From an uncultured Spirochaetota bacterium (lineage in GTDB: Bacteria > Spirochaetota > UBA4802 > UBA5368): 15,772 nt of DNA. Where the stretch lies: NCBI GenBank assembly GCA_937864375.1, contig CALMJO010000156.1, positions 1-15,772 of the forward strand. Reading direction: 5' to 3'. Numbering within the stretch: the first letter of the stretch is position 1; the number at the start of each line of letters is the position of its first letter. A program made the position numbers and the translations under genes. Shown one piece after another: positions 1 to 6,214 of this stretch. The notes beneath the pieces are model-generated. The model saw only the letters and a list, made by a program, of their open reading frames with translations, was not told the DNA's origin and ran no database searches.

Positions 1-468
1 CCCGCCCACCCATGGACCTCCGTCGTCCATCGCGTCGTGGGCGAATACCTGGGAATGGCGATCCCCGGCGACCTCAATAAGCCGGATGCGCACAGGATCT
101 ACCAGCACTGGGTGAACGACCCCGCGAAATTCGACGAATTTTATGAGGGATTCCTGAAGCTGGACGGGAACAACATCATTCACATCATCACCGACCTCTC
201 GGAGCCCATGCACTGCACCCCGTACGACGACTGGAACAAGAAGCATCATAAGTACGTGGACGCCATGATCGACGACATCAAAAAGGAAGAGCTGGGACCC
301 GTAAAGATCGGGGACGGCACGCTCAGGGGCTCGCTCTACGCGCTCTTTCAAAAAAGCCGCGCAATCGCGGACGACATGAGGGCGGGGAAGCCCTTCACGC
401 GCGAGACGGCGCGGATGCAGCTCTGCCATTCGGTGTACGTGATAAAAATATACATGGGACAGATGTAA
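1..468 (+). CDS. Zn-dependent phospholipase C / S1-P1 nuclease-like protein, C-terminal part (partial)
   Basis: The frame is open from the first base, so the gene begins outside the window; the GTG at 37 is only the first in-frame start codon seen here. About 155 residues are visible. The stretch HIITDLSEPMH, followed about 14 residues later by HHKYVD, resembles the zinc-ligand region of zinc-dependent phospholipase C and S1/P1 nucleases, where an H-x3-D-x3-P-[ML]-H block is followed by a further His. These enzymes are normally exported and hydrolyse phosphodiester bonds of lipids or nucleic acids, but the substrate cannot be told from this fragment. The C-terminus (ETARMQLCHSVYVIKIYMGQM) is repeated almost exactly at 1240-1302 on the far side of the higBA module. 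Family assignment is moderate; a different all-helical Zn hydrolase is possible. Confidence 0.5.
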   Translation, partial: PAHPWTSVVHRVVGEYLGMAIPGDLNKPDAHRIYQHWVNDPAKFDEFYEGFLKLDGNNIIHIITDLSEPMHCTPYDDWNKKHHKYVDAMIDDIKKEELGPVKIGDGTLRGSLYALFQKSRAIADDMRAGKPFTRETARMQLCHSVYVIKIYMGQM

Positions 469-483
469 GCGGCGAGGCCGGGA

Positions 484-840
484 CTATTTCCCCTGGATCA
501 GGACCTCGGCGGGAATATGCAGGCGATCATGAAGTACGCGAATCATTTTAATCGTAAGCCCCCGCTTGCCGTTTAGAACCTCGGAGGCCCGGGACCGGCT
601 GCCCATGATGGCGGCGAGGTCCACCTGGGAAAGCCCCATCTGCTCCATCCTGAATTTGATGGCCTCGACCGGATCGGGCGACTGGATGGGAAAGTGCTCG
701 TCCTCGTACTTCTCCACGAGGACGGACAGTATCTCGAGCTCGTCCATCGCGGGGGTGTTGCGCTTCGCGTCCATGAGGGATTCGATTCTCAGGAGAGCGG
801 ACCTGTAATCCCTGTCGTTTTTAATGGGATGAATGTTCAT
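484..840 (-). CDS. higA: HigA-type antitoxin (HTH XRE)
   Basis: This 118-residue protein has a helical N-terminal half and a Cro/C1-type helix-turn-helix at about residues 57-110 (DPVEAIKFRMEQMGLSQVDL, then SRSRASEVLNGKRGLTIKMI). That layout is typical of HigA-family antitoxins paired with HigB-2-like toxins. The gene lies 2 nt downstream of the toxin stop codon. A good Shine-Dalgarno (GGAAGAG, minus strand, about 849-855) sits inside the toxin 3' end, so the two are co-transcribed and probably coupled. Toxin-first order is the usual higBA arrangement. By family it binds and neutralises the toxin and represses the operon; the palindrome at 1187-1201 is the obvious operator candidate. The antitoxin call is strong, from sequence pattern and partner together. 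Confidence 0.85.
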   Translation of the reverse strand: MNIHPIKNDRDYRSALLRIESLMDAKRNTPAMDELEILSVLVEKYEDEHFPIQSPDPVEAIKFRMEQMGLSQVDLAAIMGSRSRASEVLNGKRGLTIKMIRVLHDRLHIPAEVLIQGK

Positions 841-842
841 GG

Positions 843-1145
843 TTAAATCTCTTCCACATTGATAGAGTCATACTCTTTATGCGTGCCAATGAACCTGATA
901 AACACCAGCCGGGCAATGTAGTTGATCTTCACTACCAGCCGGTATTTGTTCCCGCAGATATTGAACACCACACGGTTCGATTTCACTATGCTGGCGCTCC
1001 GGTACTGTTCCTTGACGTCCGCCGGAGTGCGCCAGGCTGCGTCCTTCACTTCCTTGTACCATGCCTCCAGCTGGCCACGGGCGTCGCGGCGACCGGGATT
1101 GTTTTCCCAGCAGTCCACGAGTGTCCGCTTCGCGATGATACGCAT
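843..1145 (-). CDS. higB: HigB-type mRNA interferase toxin
   Basis: From the ATG at 1145 the product is 100 residues and begins MRIIAKRTL, as HigB_toxin family members do; an in-frame ATG at 1160 would add MLPCL and is less likely. Characteristic blocks are the Trp-rich segment LEAWYKEVKDAAWRTPADVK, then RVVFNICGNKYRLVVKINY, then FIRFIGTHKEYD near the C-terminus. Members are RelE-fold, ribosome-dependent or free mRNA endonucleases that stop translation when the antitoxin is degraded. The gene is first in the operon and ends 2 nt before higA. No clear Shine-Dalgarno precedes 1145, which suggests weak toxin translation from a short leader. Activity is inferred from family; no truncation is visible. 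Confidence 0.85.
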   Translation of the reverse strand: MRIIAKRTLVDCWENNPGRRDARGQLEAWYKEVKDAAWRTPADVKEQYRSASIVKSNRVVFNICGNKYRLVVKINYIARLVFIRFIGTHKEYDSINVEEI

Positions 1146-1186
1146 AAGACAAGGTAGCATCGGCGGCGAACGCCGTCAAGATTAAA

Positions 1187-1201
1187 TTCCCATTATGGGA
1201 A
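1187..1201 (-). promoter_or_regulatory. higBA operator/promoter
   Basis: A perfect palindrome with 7-bp arms (TTCCCAT/ATGGGAA, one central base) lies about 40 bp upstream of the higB start. On the minus strand a TTGATG (-35-like, 1207-1202) and a TTTAAT (-10-like, 1186-1181) sit exactly on either side of it, leaving a 15-bp spacer filled by the palindrome. This suits autorepression by HigA blocking RNA polymerase. The spacer is shorter than the usual 17 bp, so promoter assignment is tentative; the palindrome itself is certain. Confidence 0.6.
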
Positions 1202-1239
1202 CATCAAATAAAAGCGGAGGTTGCCCTGGTTTGGTGTGC

Positions 1240-1302
1240 GAGACTGCGCGCGTGCAGCTGTGCCATTCGGTGTACGTGATAAAGATATATCTGAATCAAT
1301 AA
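1240..1302 (+). pseudogene. Remnant of a second copy of the 1-468 gene, 3' end only
   Basis: In frame this reads ETARVQLCHSVYVIKIYLNQ and then a stop codon, against ETARMQLCHSVYVIKIYMGQM at the end of the gene at 1-468. Over 51 aligned bases (403-453 against 1240-1290) I count 45 identities, including 23 consecutive identical bases. Five of the six differences are synonymous, so this is a fragment of a formerly functional paralogue. Homology stops abruptly upstream of 1240, just after the higBA operator region. There is no start codon or body for this copy in the window. Confidence 0.85.
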
Positions 1303-1304
1303 GG

Positions 1305-1425
1305 GCGGTCACAAAAACCATCTTTTTCATCATTAAACCAATGGAAAAAGATGGTTTTTACAATACTTGCGCCCTATGGTATGGTAGGCACAAAAACGGT
1401 AGTTTTTGTGATCACCCATGACCGC
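1305..1425. repeat. MITE-like inverted-repeat element
   Basis: Outer inverted repeats GCGGTCA (1305-1311) and TGACCGC (1419-1425) enclose two hairpins. The first is a perfect 16-bp stem (1313-1328 with 1344-1359, 15-nt loop). The second is a 9-bp stem CACAAAAAC/GTTTTTGTG (1389-1397 with 1402-1410, loop GGTA). The 5' arm TCACAAAAAC (1309-1318) can also pair with 1402-1411, so alternative foldings exist. The element is AT-rich in a GC-rich genome and contains no credible gene. It could be a miniature mobile element or a compound terminator for the disrupted gene upstream; nothing coding is needed to explain it. Confidence 0.55.
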
Positions 1426-1490
1426 GCGGAGCTCGAAAACGCCTTGACGAATCGTCCCGGGACAGGGCAATTATGTCCAAGGAGAAACCC

Positions 1491-1952
1491 ATGAGGTTAT
1501 TGTTAATAGTCGCATCGGTAATGGCCCTGTGCGCCCTCCTCTACGCGGGAGAGCAGTTCATGGACAACGGCAACGGCACGGTGAAAGATGCGCGGACCGG
1601 CCTCGTCTGGCAAAAGTGCAGCGCGGGGCTCGCGTTGCCCGGGTGCACGGGCGAATTCGCGTGGATGAAGTGGGACGCCGCGATGCAGTACTGCGCGGAC
1701 CTGTCCCTGGCCGGCAAAAAGTGGCGGCTGCCCACGGTGGACGAGCTCAAGGCAATAGTGGACGTCGCGCGCGCGCAGCCCGCGGTGGACGCGGAGGCAT
1801 TCCCCAACACGAAGGCCTCCAACTACTGGTCCTCGAGCTACCTCGTCTCTAACATGAGCTTCGCGTGCCACGTGCTCTTCCTGAACGGCGACGTCTACCT
1901 CAATGCGGACTCGCTCGACAATTACGTGCGCTGCGTCGCCGACGAGCAGTAG
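1491..1952 (+). CDS. Secreted DUF1566 (Lcl C-terminal) domain protein
   Basis: The ATG at 1491 is chosen over the in-frame ATG at 1473 because AAGGAG (1479-1484) stands 6 nt before it and it gives a clean signal peptide, MRLLLIVASVMALCALLYA, with likely cleavage before GEQF. The mature part (about 133 residues) starts FMDNGNGTVKDARTGLVWQ and continues with WRLPTVDELKAIVD and NYWSSS, the hallmarks of the DUF1566/Lcl_C domain. It ends in NYVRCVADEQ, again typical. Several Cys residues suggest disulfides in an exported protein. The domain is common in spirochaetes and deltaproteobacteria and is related to C-type-lectin-like/FGE-sulfatase folds; no defined biochemical role is known. Single domain, full length, apparently monocistronic. 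Confidence 0.8.
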   Translation: MRLLLIVASVMALCALLYAGEQFMDNGNGTVKDARTGLVWQKCSAGLALPGCTGEFAWMKWDAAMQYCADLSLAGKKWRLPTVDELKAIVDVARAQPAVDAEAFPNTKASNYWSSSYLVSNMSFACHVLFLNGDVYLNADSLDNYVRCVADEQ

Positions 1953-2315
1953 CGCACGCCCGGTCCTTCCGGCGGCGCTCTCCGCCCGCGCGGCTTATTT
2001 TGGGAAGTCCGCGCCGCAAAGCAATTGACAGGTTCAGTCGGCCGGTATCAAATATTTCCTGTTTCAATGCGTTCACGTCCATGAAATGAACGGCGCCGGT
2101 GCGCTCGCAGGTTCCGGACGCAAATAAATCCCGTGAAGGGGAACGTGCCCGTGACCCTGCGGGGCGGGCTGTGGAATAATCGGGTACCCGGAAGGTTTAT
2201 GAGAAAACACACCCACATAAAACGAATCTGCGCCCGGGGCTTCTACCGGGACCATTCCAGTGAACCGGGAAGAGAGGAGCTCAATCCCTTTTCGGGAACC
2301 ATCCCCGGCCCGTTC
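1953..2315. other. Intergenic region with candidate promoter
   Basis: There is no credible gene in these 363 bases. A TTGACA at 2025-2030, with a 17-bp spacer and TCAAAT at 2048-2053, is a good sigma-70-like promoter pointing at the SGNH hydrolase gene, which would give a leader of roughly 250 nt. The frame of the downstream gene stays open back to an ATG at 2133, but the extra 61 codons have no recognisable protein character and would displace the signal peptide from the N-terminus. Confidence 0.45.
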
Positions 2316-3599
2316 ATGTGCATGGTGAAACACCTCTCCCTCCTCCTCGTGCTCGTGTTCGTCATGCTGCAGCAGCACTGCACGCAGCCGGCGCTGCGCC
2401 TGGGGAAATCGGGCGAGGTGGAGCTGCCGGAGCTCATCGACAGCCCCGTGGCGGTTCCCATCCCGGCGCTCGACGATTCCCGCGACACCCTTGCGCCCTT
2501 TTACCGGAAGGCGGCCGCGCTCCTTCGCGGCACGCGAAAGGAACCGGTCCGCATAGCCTTCTACGGCGACTCGAACATGACGAGCGACTACATCTCCGGC
2601 GAGCTGCGCCGCGTCTTACAGAAGATGTACGGGGACGCGGGCCACGGCTACGTGGCGCTGGGAAGGCCCTGGTCCTGGTACAAGCACATGGACGTGCGCC
2701 ATGACGTGGACGGGAACGGATGGGAAAGCTACACCGTGACCACCAACCAGGTCCCGGACGGCTACTACGGCTTCGCGGGCATCTCGGCGCAGAGCAAGTA
2801 CCCCGGCCCCCTGACCTGGGTGGAGACCGCGGGTGAGGACAGCCCAATAGGCAGGAAGGCGGGAAAGATTGAGGTGCATTACCTGACCTTCCCCGGGAAC
2901 GGCGCGTTCAGAATTCTATTGAACGGGAATGAGTGGCAGGAAGTGGATACCAACGGAGAATCGGTTGCGGCAAGCGTGAAACGCTTCACGCTGCCGGAGG
3001 ACGGACCGGCGCGGCTGGAATTCAGGGCCGTCGACCGTCCGGTGCGGCTCTTTGGCGTGGTGCTTGAGCGCGACGTGCCGGGTTTCATCGTGGACTCGCT
3101 CGGAGTGGGCGCGCTCAACTGCATGTTCCTGCTGACGCAGGACCGGGCGGTGATGGAGCAGGCGCTTAAAAATCGGAACTACGACCTCATCCTCATACTC
3201 ACGGGGACCAACATGTGGAACGCGCAGCTGCACCCAATCTGGATGCGGGAGGTGATCGAGCGCCACCGCGCCGCGCTGCCGGATGCGCCCATCGTGCTCA
3301 TGAGCCCTTGCGACTGGGTGGAGACCGCGGACAACCCCGTCTCCCACCGGCGCATGATCGACTGCGGCCTCGAAAAGCGGCAGATCGCGCAGGACAACGG
3401 GACCGCGTTCTGGGACTTCTGGGGCGCGCAGGGAGGCGACGGGGCGGCCTACCGGTTTTACCGGGTGGGCTTCGCGCAGTGGGACCTCGTGCACCTCACG
3501 CAGAGCGGGGGAGCGTTCATGGGAAGGCGCCTCGCGCGCGCGCTGTGGACGGGGCTGCGCGAATACGTGGCGAAGAATCCCGACGAGGGACGGCTGTAG
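2316..3599 (+). CDS. Exported SGNH/GDSL-type hydrolase
   Basis: Starting at ATG 2316 (or 2322) gives 427 residues with a hydrophobic N-terminus, VKHLSLLLVLVFVMLQQHC; the Cys is not in a standard lipobox, so this is a Sec signal or membrane anchor rather than a sure lipoprotein. SGNH blocks are visible. Block I is RIAFYGDSNMTSD with the nucleophile Ser near residue 86, block III is ILTGTNMW (Asn near 299), and block V is DLVHLTQSGG with Asp near 390 and His near 393. The middle section, about 180-270, reads like a beta-rich insert (IEVHYLTFPGNGAFRILLNG), as seen in carbohydrate-acting SGNH esterases such as peptidoglycan or polysaccharide O-acetylesterases. Substrate is unknown; carbohydrate de-O-acetylation in the periplasm is an inference. 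No strong Shine-Dalgarno precedes 2316, and a 61-codon upstream extension is possible. Confidence 0.7.
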   Translation: MCMVKHLSLLLVLVFVMLQQHCTQPALRLGKSGEVELPELIDSPVAVPIPALDDSRDTLAPFYRKAAALLRGTRKEPVRIAFYGDSNMTSDYISGELRRVLQKMYGDAGHGYVALGRPWSWYKHMDVRHDVDGNGWESYTVTTNQVPDGYYGFAGISAQSKYPGPLTWVETAGEDSPIGRKAGKIEVHYLTFPGNGAFRILLNGNEWQEVDTNGESVAASVKRFTLPEDGPARLEFRAVDRPVRLFGVVLERDVPGFIVDSLGVGALNCMFLLTQDRAVMEQALKNRNYDLILILTGTNMWNAQLHPIWMREVIERHRAALPDAPIVLMSPCDWVETADNPVSHRRMIDCGLEKRQIAQDNGTAFWDFWGAQGGDGAAYRFYRVGFAQWDLVHLTQSGGAFMGRRLARALWTGLREYVAKNPDEGRL

Positions 3600-3600
3600 G

Positions 3601-3618
3601 GGGCCGGCGCGCTGGCCC
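3601..3618. terminator. GC-rich hairpin between the SGNH gene and azlC
   Basis: An 18-nt near-perfect palindrome (GGGCCGGCGCGCTGGCCC) starts 2 nt after the SGNH hydrolase stop codon; the only imperfections form G-U pairs in RNA. There is no T-run after it, so it is not a textbook intrinsic terminator. It could attenuate read-through into azlC or only stabilise the upstream mRNA 3' end. Confidence 0.35.
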
Positions 3619-3632
3619 GTCTTGCGCCGCTA

Positions 3633-4346
3633 ATGTTAACAGCGAATAATTCCGCCACGGGGGGCGCTTTGAAAAAACCGGGAATAAAGGAAGGTGTTGT
3701 CGCGGGCGTCCCGGTGTTCGCCGGGTATTTCCCGATCGCGGTCACCTTTGGCCTTCTCGCGGTATCCGTGAAAATGACCCTGGCGGGAACATTCTGCTTC
3801 TCCGCAATCGTGTTCGCCGGCGCAAGCCAGTTCATGGGGCTCACCATGCTGGGGAGCGGCGCCGGCTCCGGGGAGATCGTCCTCGCCGCGTTCCTGCTCA
3901 ATTTCAGGCATTTCCTGATGAGCGCGTCGCTGTCCTCGCGGGCTTCGTTTAATAAAAAGCTCATACCGTTCATCGCGTTTGGAATCACGGACGAGACCTT
4001 TTCCGTCGCGTCCATGCGCGCGGGCGGGGTCTCCGAACGATTCTTGCTGGGACTGAATTTCACGGCGTACGCGGGATGGGTGTCGGGCACGGTCGCGGGA
4101 TTCGCGGCGGGGAATTTCCTTCCGGCCATAGTGCAGGAGAGCATATCGATCTGCCTCTACGCGATGTTCGCCGCGCTGCTGGTTCCCGCCGTCAAAAAAT
4201 CACTGAAGGCGGGAGCGATCGCGCTCGCGGCGGGATTTATTAATTCGGTCCTGGCGTATTTTTCGCTGTGCGGCGCGGGATGGGGGATTGTCGTCTCCAT
4301 TCTTTTCGCGTCGACCGCGGGAATGATCCTGTTCGGGGAGGAATGA
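3633..4346 (+). CDS. azlC: AzlC family branched-chain amino-acid export protein
   Basis: A 237-residue polytopic membrane protein of normal AzlC length. The N-terminal segment AGVPVFAGYFPIAVTFGLLA, followed by FAGASQFMGLTML and AAFLLNFRHFLMSASL, is diagnostic of AzlC. The larger subunit of the AzlCD pair exports branched-chain amino acids or their analogues across the inner membrane. azlD follows with 1 nt between stop and start, so they form a two-gene unit. The ATG at 3633 has no clear Shine-Dalgarno; a TTG at 3669 (start LKKPGIKEG) is an alternative that would remove 12 poorly conserved residues. Loss of the usual regulator gene nearby means regulation cannot be read from context. Confidence 0.88.
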   Translation: MLTANNSATGGALKKPGIKEGVVAGVPVFAGYFPIAVTFGLLAVSVKMTLAGTFCFSAIVFAGASQFMGLTMLGSGAGSGEIVLAAFLLNFRHFLMSASLSSRASFNKKLIPFIAFGITDETFSVASMRAGGVSERFLLGLNFTAYAGWVSGTVAGFAAGNFLPAIVQESISICLYAMFAALLVPAVKKSLKAGAIALAAGFINSVLAYFSLCGAGWGIVVSILFASTAGMILFGEE

Positions 4347-4347
4347 C

Positions 4348-4656
4348 ATGGAAATACTGGTCTTCGTCGTGTGCATGGGCGCGGTTACCTATCTCCCCAG
4401 GCTCCTCCCTTTTTATTTCGTCGATGTCGACAGGATCCCGGCGAAGCTCAGGCTCTTCCTCTCGTTTATTCCGTATGCCGCGCTAGGGGCGCTCCTGTTT
4501 CCCGGGAGCATGGGCGCCGTAAGCGGGAAGCCGCTCGTGTCGGCGCTGGGGATCGCCGCGGCCGTCATCGCCGCCTGGTTCAACGAGAGTATCATTCTTA
4601 CCGTGCTTCTCTCGGTAATCGCGACGTTTATCCTGCTGTCTGCGGGACTTTCCTGA
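4348..4656 (+). CDS. azlD: AzlD family transporter subunit
   Basis: A 102-residue, very hydrophobic protein with about four membrane segments. It has the AzlD landmarks VTYLPRLLPFYF near the N-terminus, FLSFIPYAALGALLFPG in the middle and a hydrophobic end. It starts 1 nt after the azlC stop codon, with a strong purine-rich Shine-Dalgarno (GGGGAGG) overlapping the end of azlC, so translation is likely coupled. It works with AzlC as the small subunit of the branched-chain amino-acid exporter. It ends 16 bp from the stop of the convergent gene at 4673, with no room for a separate terminator for either gene. Confidence 0.88.
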   Translation: MEILVFVVCMGAVTYLPRLLPFYFVDVDRIPAKLRLFLSFIPYAALGALLFPGSMGAVSGKPLVSALGIAAAVIAAWFNESIILTVLLSVIATFILLSAGLS

Positions 4657-4672
4657 ATTTCCCGGCGAAAGA

Positions 4673-5308
4673 TCATTGCATCAGGTCTTGTCCAAGCTTG
4701 TAGGCCCTGTCAAGGTCGATGTTCCAGGTCGCCGCTTTGAATTTCTGCTTTTCCTCGTGGATTTTCAACGCGTTCACACCTGCGAACTTATCAGGATCGT
4801 TTTCGGCGTAGCCGATGGTGTCGACGCTCAGCAGGATTTCGGGGGTCCGGAACCCGATGGTGTTGAGCATGAACGCCGTCATGTTGAAATGCCATTCGAA
4901 CAGTGCGGGGTCCTTCTGGTTTTGCGTAAAAACGAGCGCTGTTTTCTTGTCCTTTTTCAAAAGCGACCCAAGGTCCATGGTCAGATAGGGAAACAACCGG
5001 TCGACTACCATTTTCAATTCCGGGGTCATTGCGCACATGTAAACCGGGCTGCCAAAGAGTATCGCATCGGCCTTTTCTATCTTCGCATAGAGCGGGGTCA
5101 TGTCGTCGTTCAATACGCATTTTCCGAATGATTTCCCCTTTCTCTTGCACGAATAGCAGCCCCGGCACCCGGTCATCTTCAATGAGCCGATATGTATCAT
5201 TTCGGTTTTCGCGCCCAACTCACTCGCCCCGTCTAGAGCACGCTGAAGCAGCTGGGCCGTGTTGCCTTTTGGCCGGGGACTCCCCTGGAACGCCAGTACG
5301 TATTTCAT
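4673..5308 (-). CDS. NADPH-dependent FMN reductase / iron-sulfur flavoprotein-like oxidoreductase
   Basis: This 211-residue protein has a flavodoxin-like fold with the FMN phosphate-binding loop GSPRPKGNT at residues 9-17 and LFGSPVYMCAMTPELKMVVD in the middle. Between them is a Cys cluster (C48, C51, C54, C64; spacing 2, 2, 9), like the 4Fe-4S motif of archaeal-type iron-sulfur flavoproteins. It is probably a cytosolic flavin or quinone/xenobiotic reductase; the exact substrate is unknown. The start is secure: AGGAGG lies 7 nt upstream of the ATG at 5308. It is divergent from the TetR gene at 5405 across a 96-bp region holding an inverted repeat, so the TetR protein is the likely regulator of both. 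The family is clear, the Fe-S cluster is inferred from Cys spacing only. Confidence 0.82.
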   Translation of the reverse strand: MKYVLAFQGSPRPKGNTAQLLQRALDGASELGAKTEMIHIGSLKMTGCRGCYSCKRKGKSFGKCVLNDDMTPLYAKIEKADAILFGSPVYMCAMTPELKMVVDRLFPYLTMDLGSLLKKDKKTALVFTQNQKDPALFEWHFNMTAFMLNTIGFRTPEILLSVDTIGYAENDPDKFAGVNALKIHEEKQKFKAATWNIDLDRAYKLGQDLMQ

Positions 5309-5330
5309 AGTGCGCCTCCTTATATTTCCG

Positions 5331-5359
5331 TTGACAGTCGGTCCCGGCTCACTTATTAC
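5331..5359 (+). promoter_or_regulatory. Promoter of the tetR-family gene
   Basis: A perfect -35 hexamer TTGACA (5331-5336), a 17-bp spacer and TATTAC (5354-5359, 4 of 6 matches) point towards the regulator gene at 5405. The -10 overlaps the left operator arm, which fits autorepression. Confidence 0.6.
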
Positions 5360-5406
5360 GAGACTACCTGTCTACTAATACAATACAAGACCAGGAGTCT
5401 CGTAAT
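5355..5406. promoter_or_regulatory. Inverted-repeat operator for the TetR regulator
   Basis: Perfect 11-bp arms ATTACGAGACT (5355-5365) and AGTCTCGTAAT (5396-5406) are separated by 30 bp. The left arm overlaps the regulator's -10 element; the right arm covers the 3' part of its Shine-Dalgarno (AGGAG, 5393-5397) and the start codon. Two arms this far apart may be bound by separate dimers or a looped assembly rather than one dimer. Control of the divergent oxidoreductase gene is likely by position. Confidence 0.65.
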
Positions 5407-5983
5407 GTCAATAAAAAATATTCCCGGGCCCGGGCGGCCCCGCGACGAATCGATCAGGACGAAGATACTGAAAACCGCGATAATGATTTTAAAGCGACGG
5501 GGGTATAAGCAGGCGACAATGAGCGAGATCGCCCTGGTGGCTCAGGTGGGCAAGCAAACCCTGTACCGGTGGTGGAAAAACAGGGCGGAGCTTCTCATGG
5601 AGGCGCTGCTGTATAACGCGGAGGAAAACGTCGACGCGCGTATAGCGGGGGATGGAAGCACGGCCCTGAAGGATTTTATAATGCGGATCTTCGAGTCGGT
5701 CAACAAGGACGCAGGCGTCATTTTAAAATCCCTCGTCGCCGAAGGTATCGCGGATAAAAAATTTTCCCGAATATTTTTTACCACGTTTATCGCAAAGAGG
5801 CAGCAGACCCTTTCAATGATGATTCGCGCGCATGCGTCCCTGCCGGAGAAGGAGTCTGAAACCGTATGCGCCTTGGTGGATGTAATCTTTGGCGCAATGT
5901 GGTACCGGATCATTTTCGAGCACAGGCCGCTGGACGGGAAGCTGGCGGCGTTTTTGTCGGATCTCGTAAAACGAGTCCATTAA
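5405..5983 (+). CDS. TetR/AcrR family transcriptional regulator
   Basis: A 192-residue protein of standard TetR length. The N-terminal DNA-binding domain (about residues 16-65) has ILKTAIMILKRRGYKQATMS and then the recognition helix region QVGKQTLYRWWKNRAELLME. The C-terminal half is an all-helical ligand-binding and dimerisation domain of the TetR_C type with no conserved residues that reveal the ligand. The ATG at 5405 has AGGAG 7 nt upstream. By position it represses itself and the divergent flavoprotein gene, with release by an unknown small molecule, perhaps a substrate of that reductase. A further near-palindrome in its own 3' end (5961-5978) shares the operator octamer TCTCGTAA. Confidence 0.88.
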   Translation: MSIKNIPGPGRPRDESIRTKILKTAIMILKRRGYKQATMSEIALVAQVGKQTLYRWWKNRAELLMEALLYNAEENVDARIAGDGSTALKDFIMRIFESVNKDAGVILKSLVAEGIADKKFSRIFFTTFIAKRQQTLSMMIRAHASLPEKESETVCALVDVIFGAMWYRIIFEHRPLDGKLAAFLSDLVKRVH

Positions 5984-6041
5984 ATTGTTCAATCGCCTCT
6001 CCGGGAAATTTTTACCAGAGAGGACGCGCTTTCCTTGATTA

Positions 6042-6197
6042 TTATCTCTTCCCCGCCTCCTGCACAAAGCGCGCAAATATCGCGTCGAACCTCGTGTTTT
6101 CAAGGCGCAGCATCTCCGGATGGAACTGGGTCCCCTGTATACACTGGTCTCCCGTTCCCTCGATCCCCTCGACGAATCCGTCGGTCGCAAGTGTACG
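6042..6197 (-). pseudogene. Remnant of a second copy of the C26 lipoprotein gene, 3' end only
   Basis: Reading the minus strand, this encodes TDGFVEGIEGTGDQ, then GTQFHPEML and FDAIFARFVQEAGKR, then TAA at 6044-6042. It matches the C-terminus of the intact gene at 6915-7763, except that the intact protein continues with QGAKAARQ. Between 6048-6188 and 6945-7085 I count 129 of 141 identical bases; 6 of the 11 differing codons are synonymous. The fragment keeps the catalytic His-Glu (HPE) but has lost the nucleophile Cys domain, so it cannot be active. Similarity fades at about 6190-6197, only some 20 bp from the end of the DUF5615 gene. Confidence 0.85.
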
Positions 6198-6214
6198 CAT
6201 ATCCGATTTTAAAT

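Noticed and set aside
1303..1440. Possible CRISPR-like repeats
   Set aside because: The repeats are inverted arms of hairpins, not regularly spaced direct repeats, and there are no cas genes in the window.
1444..1476. TTGACG at 1444-1449 as the -35 of a promoter for the DUF1566 gene
   Set aside because: No -10 hexamer at 16-18 bp; the nearest AT-rich candidate is at about 19-21 bp spacing and almost touches the Shine-Dalgarno.
5996..6023. CCTCTC/GAGAGG dyad after the tetR stop codon as a terminator
   Set aside because: Only a 6-bp stem with a 16-nt loop and no T-run; too weak to call.
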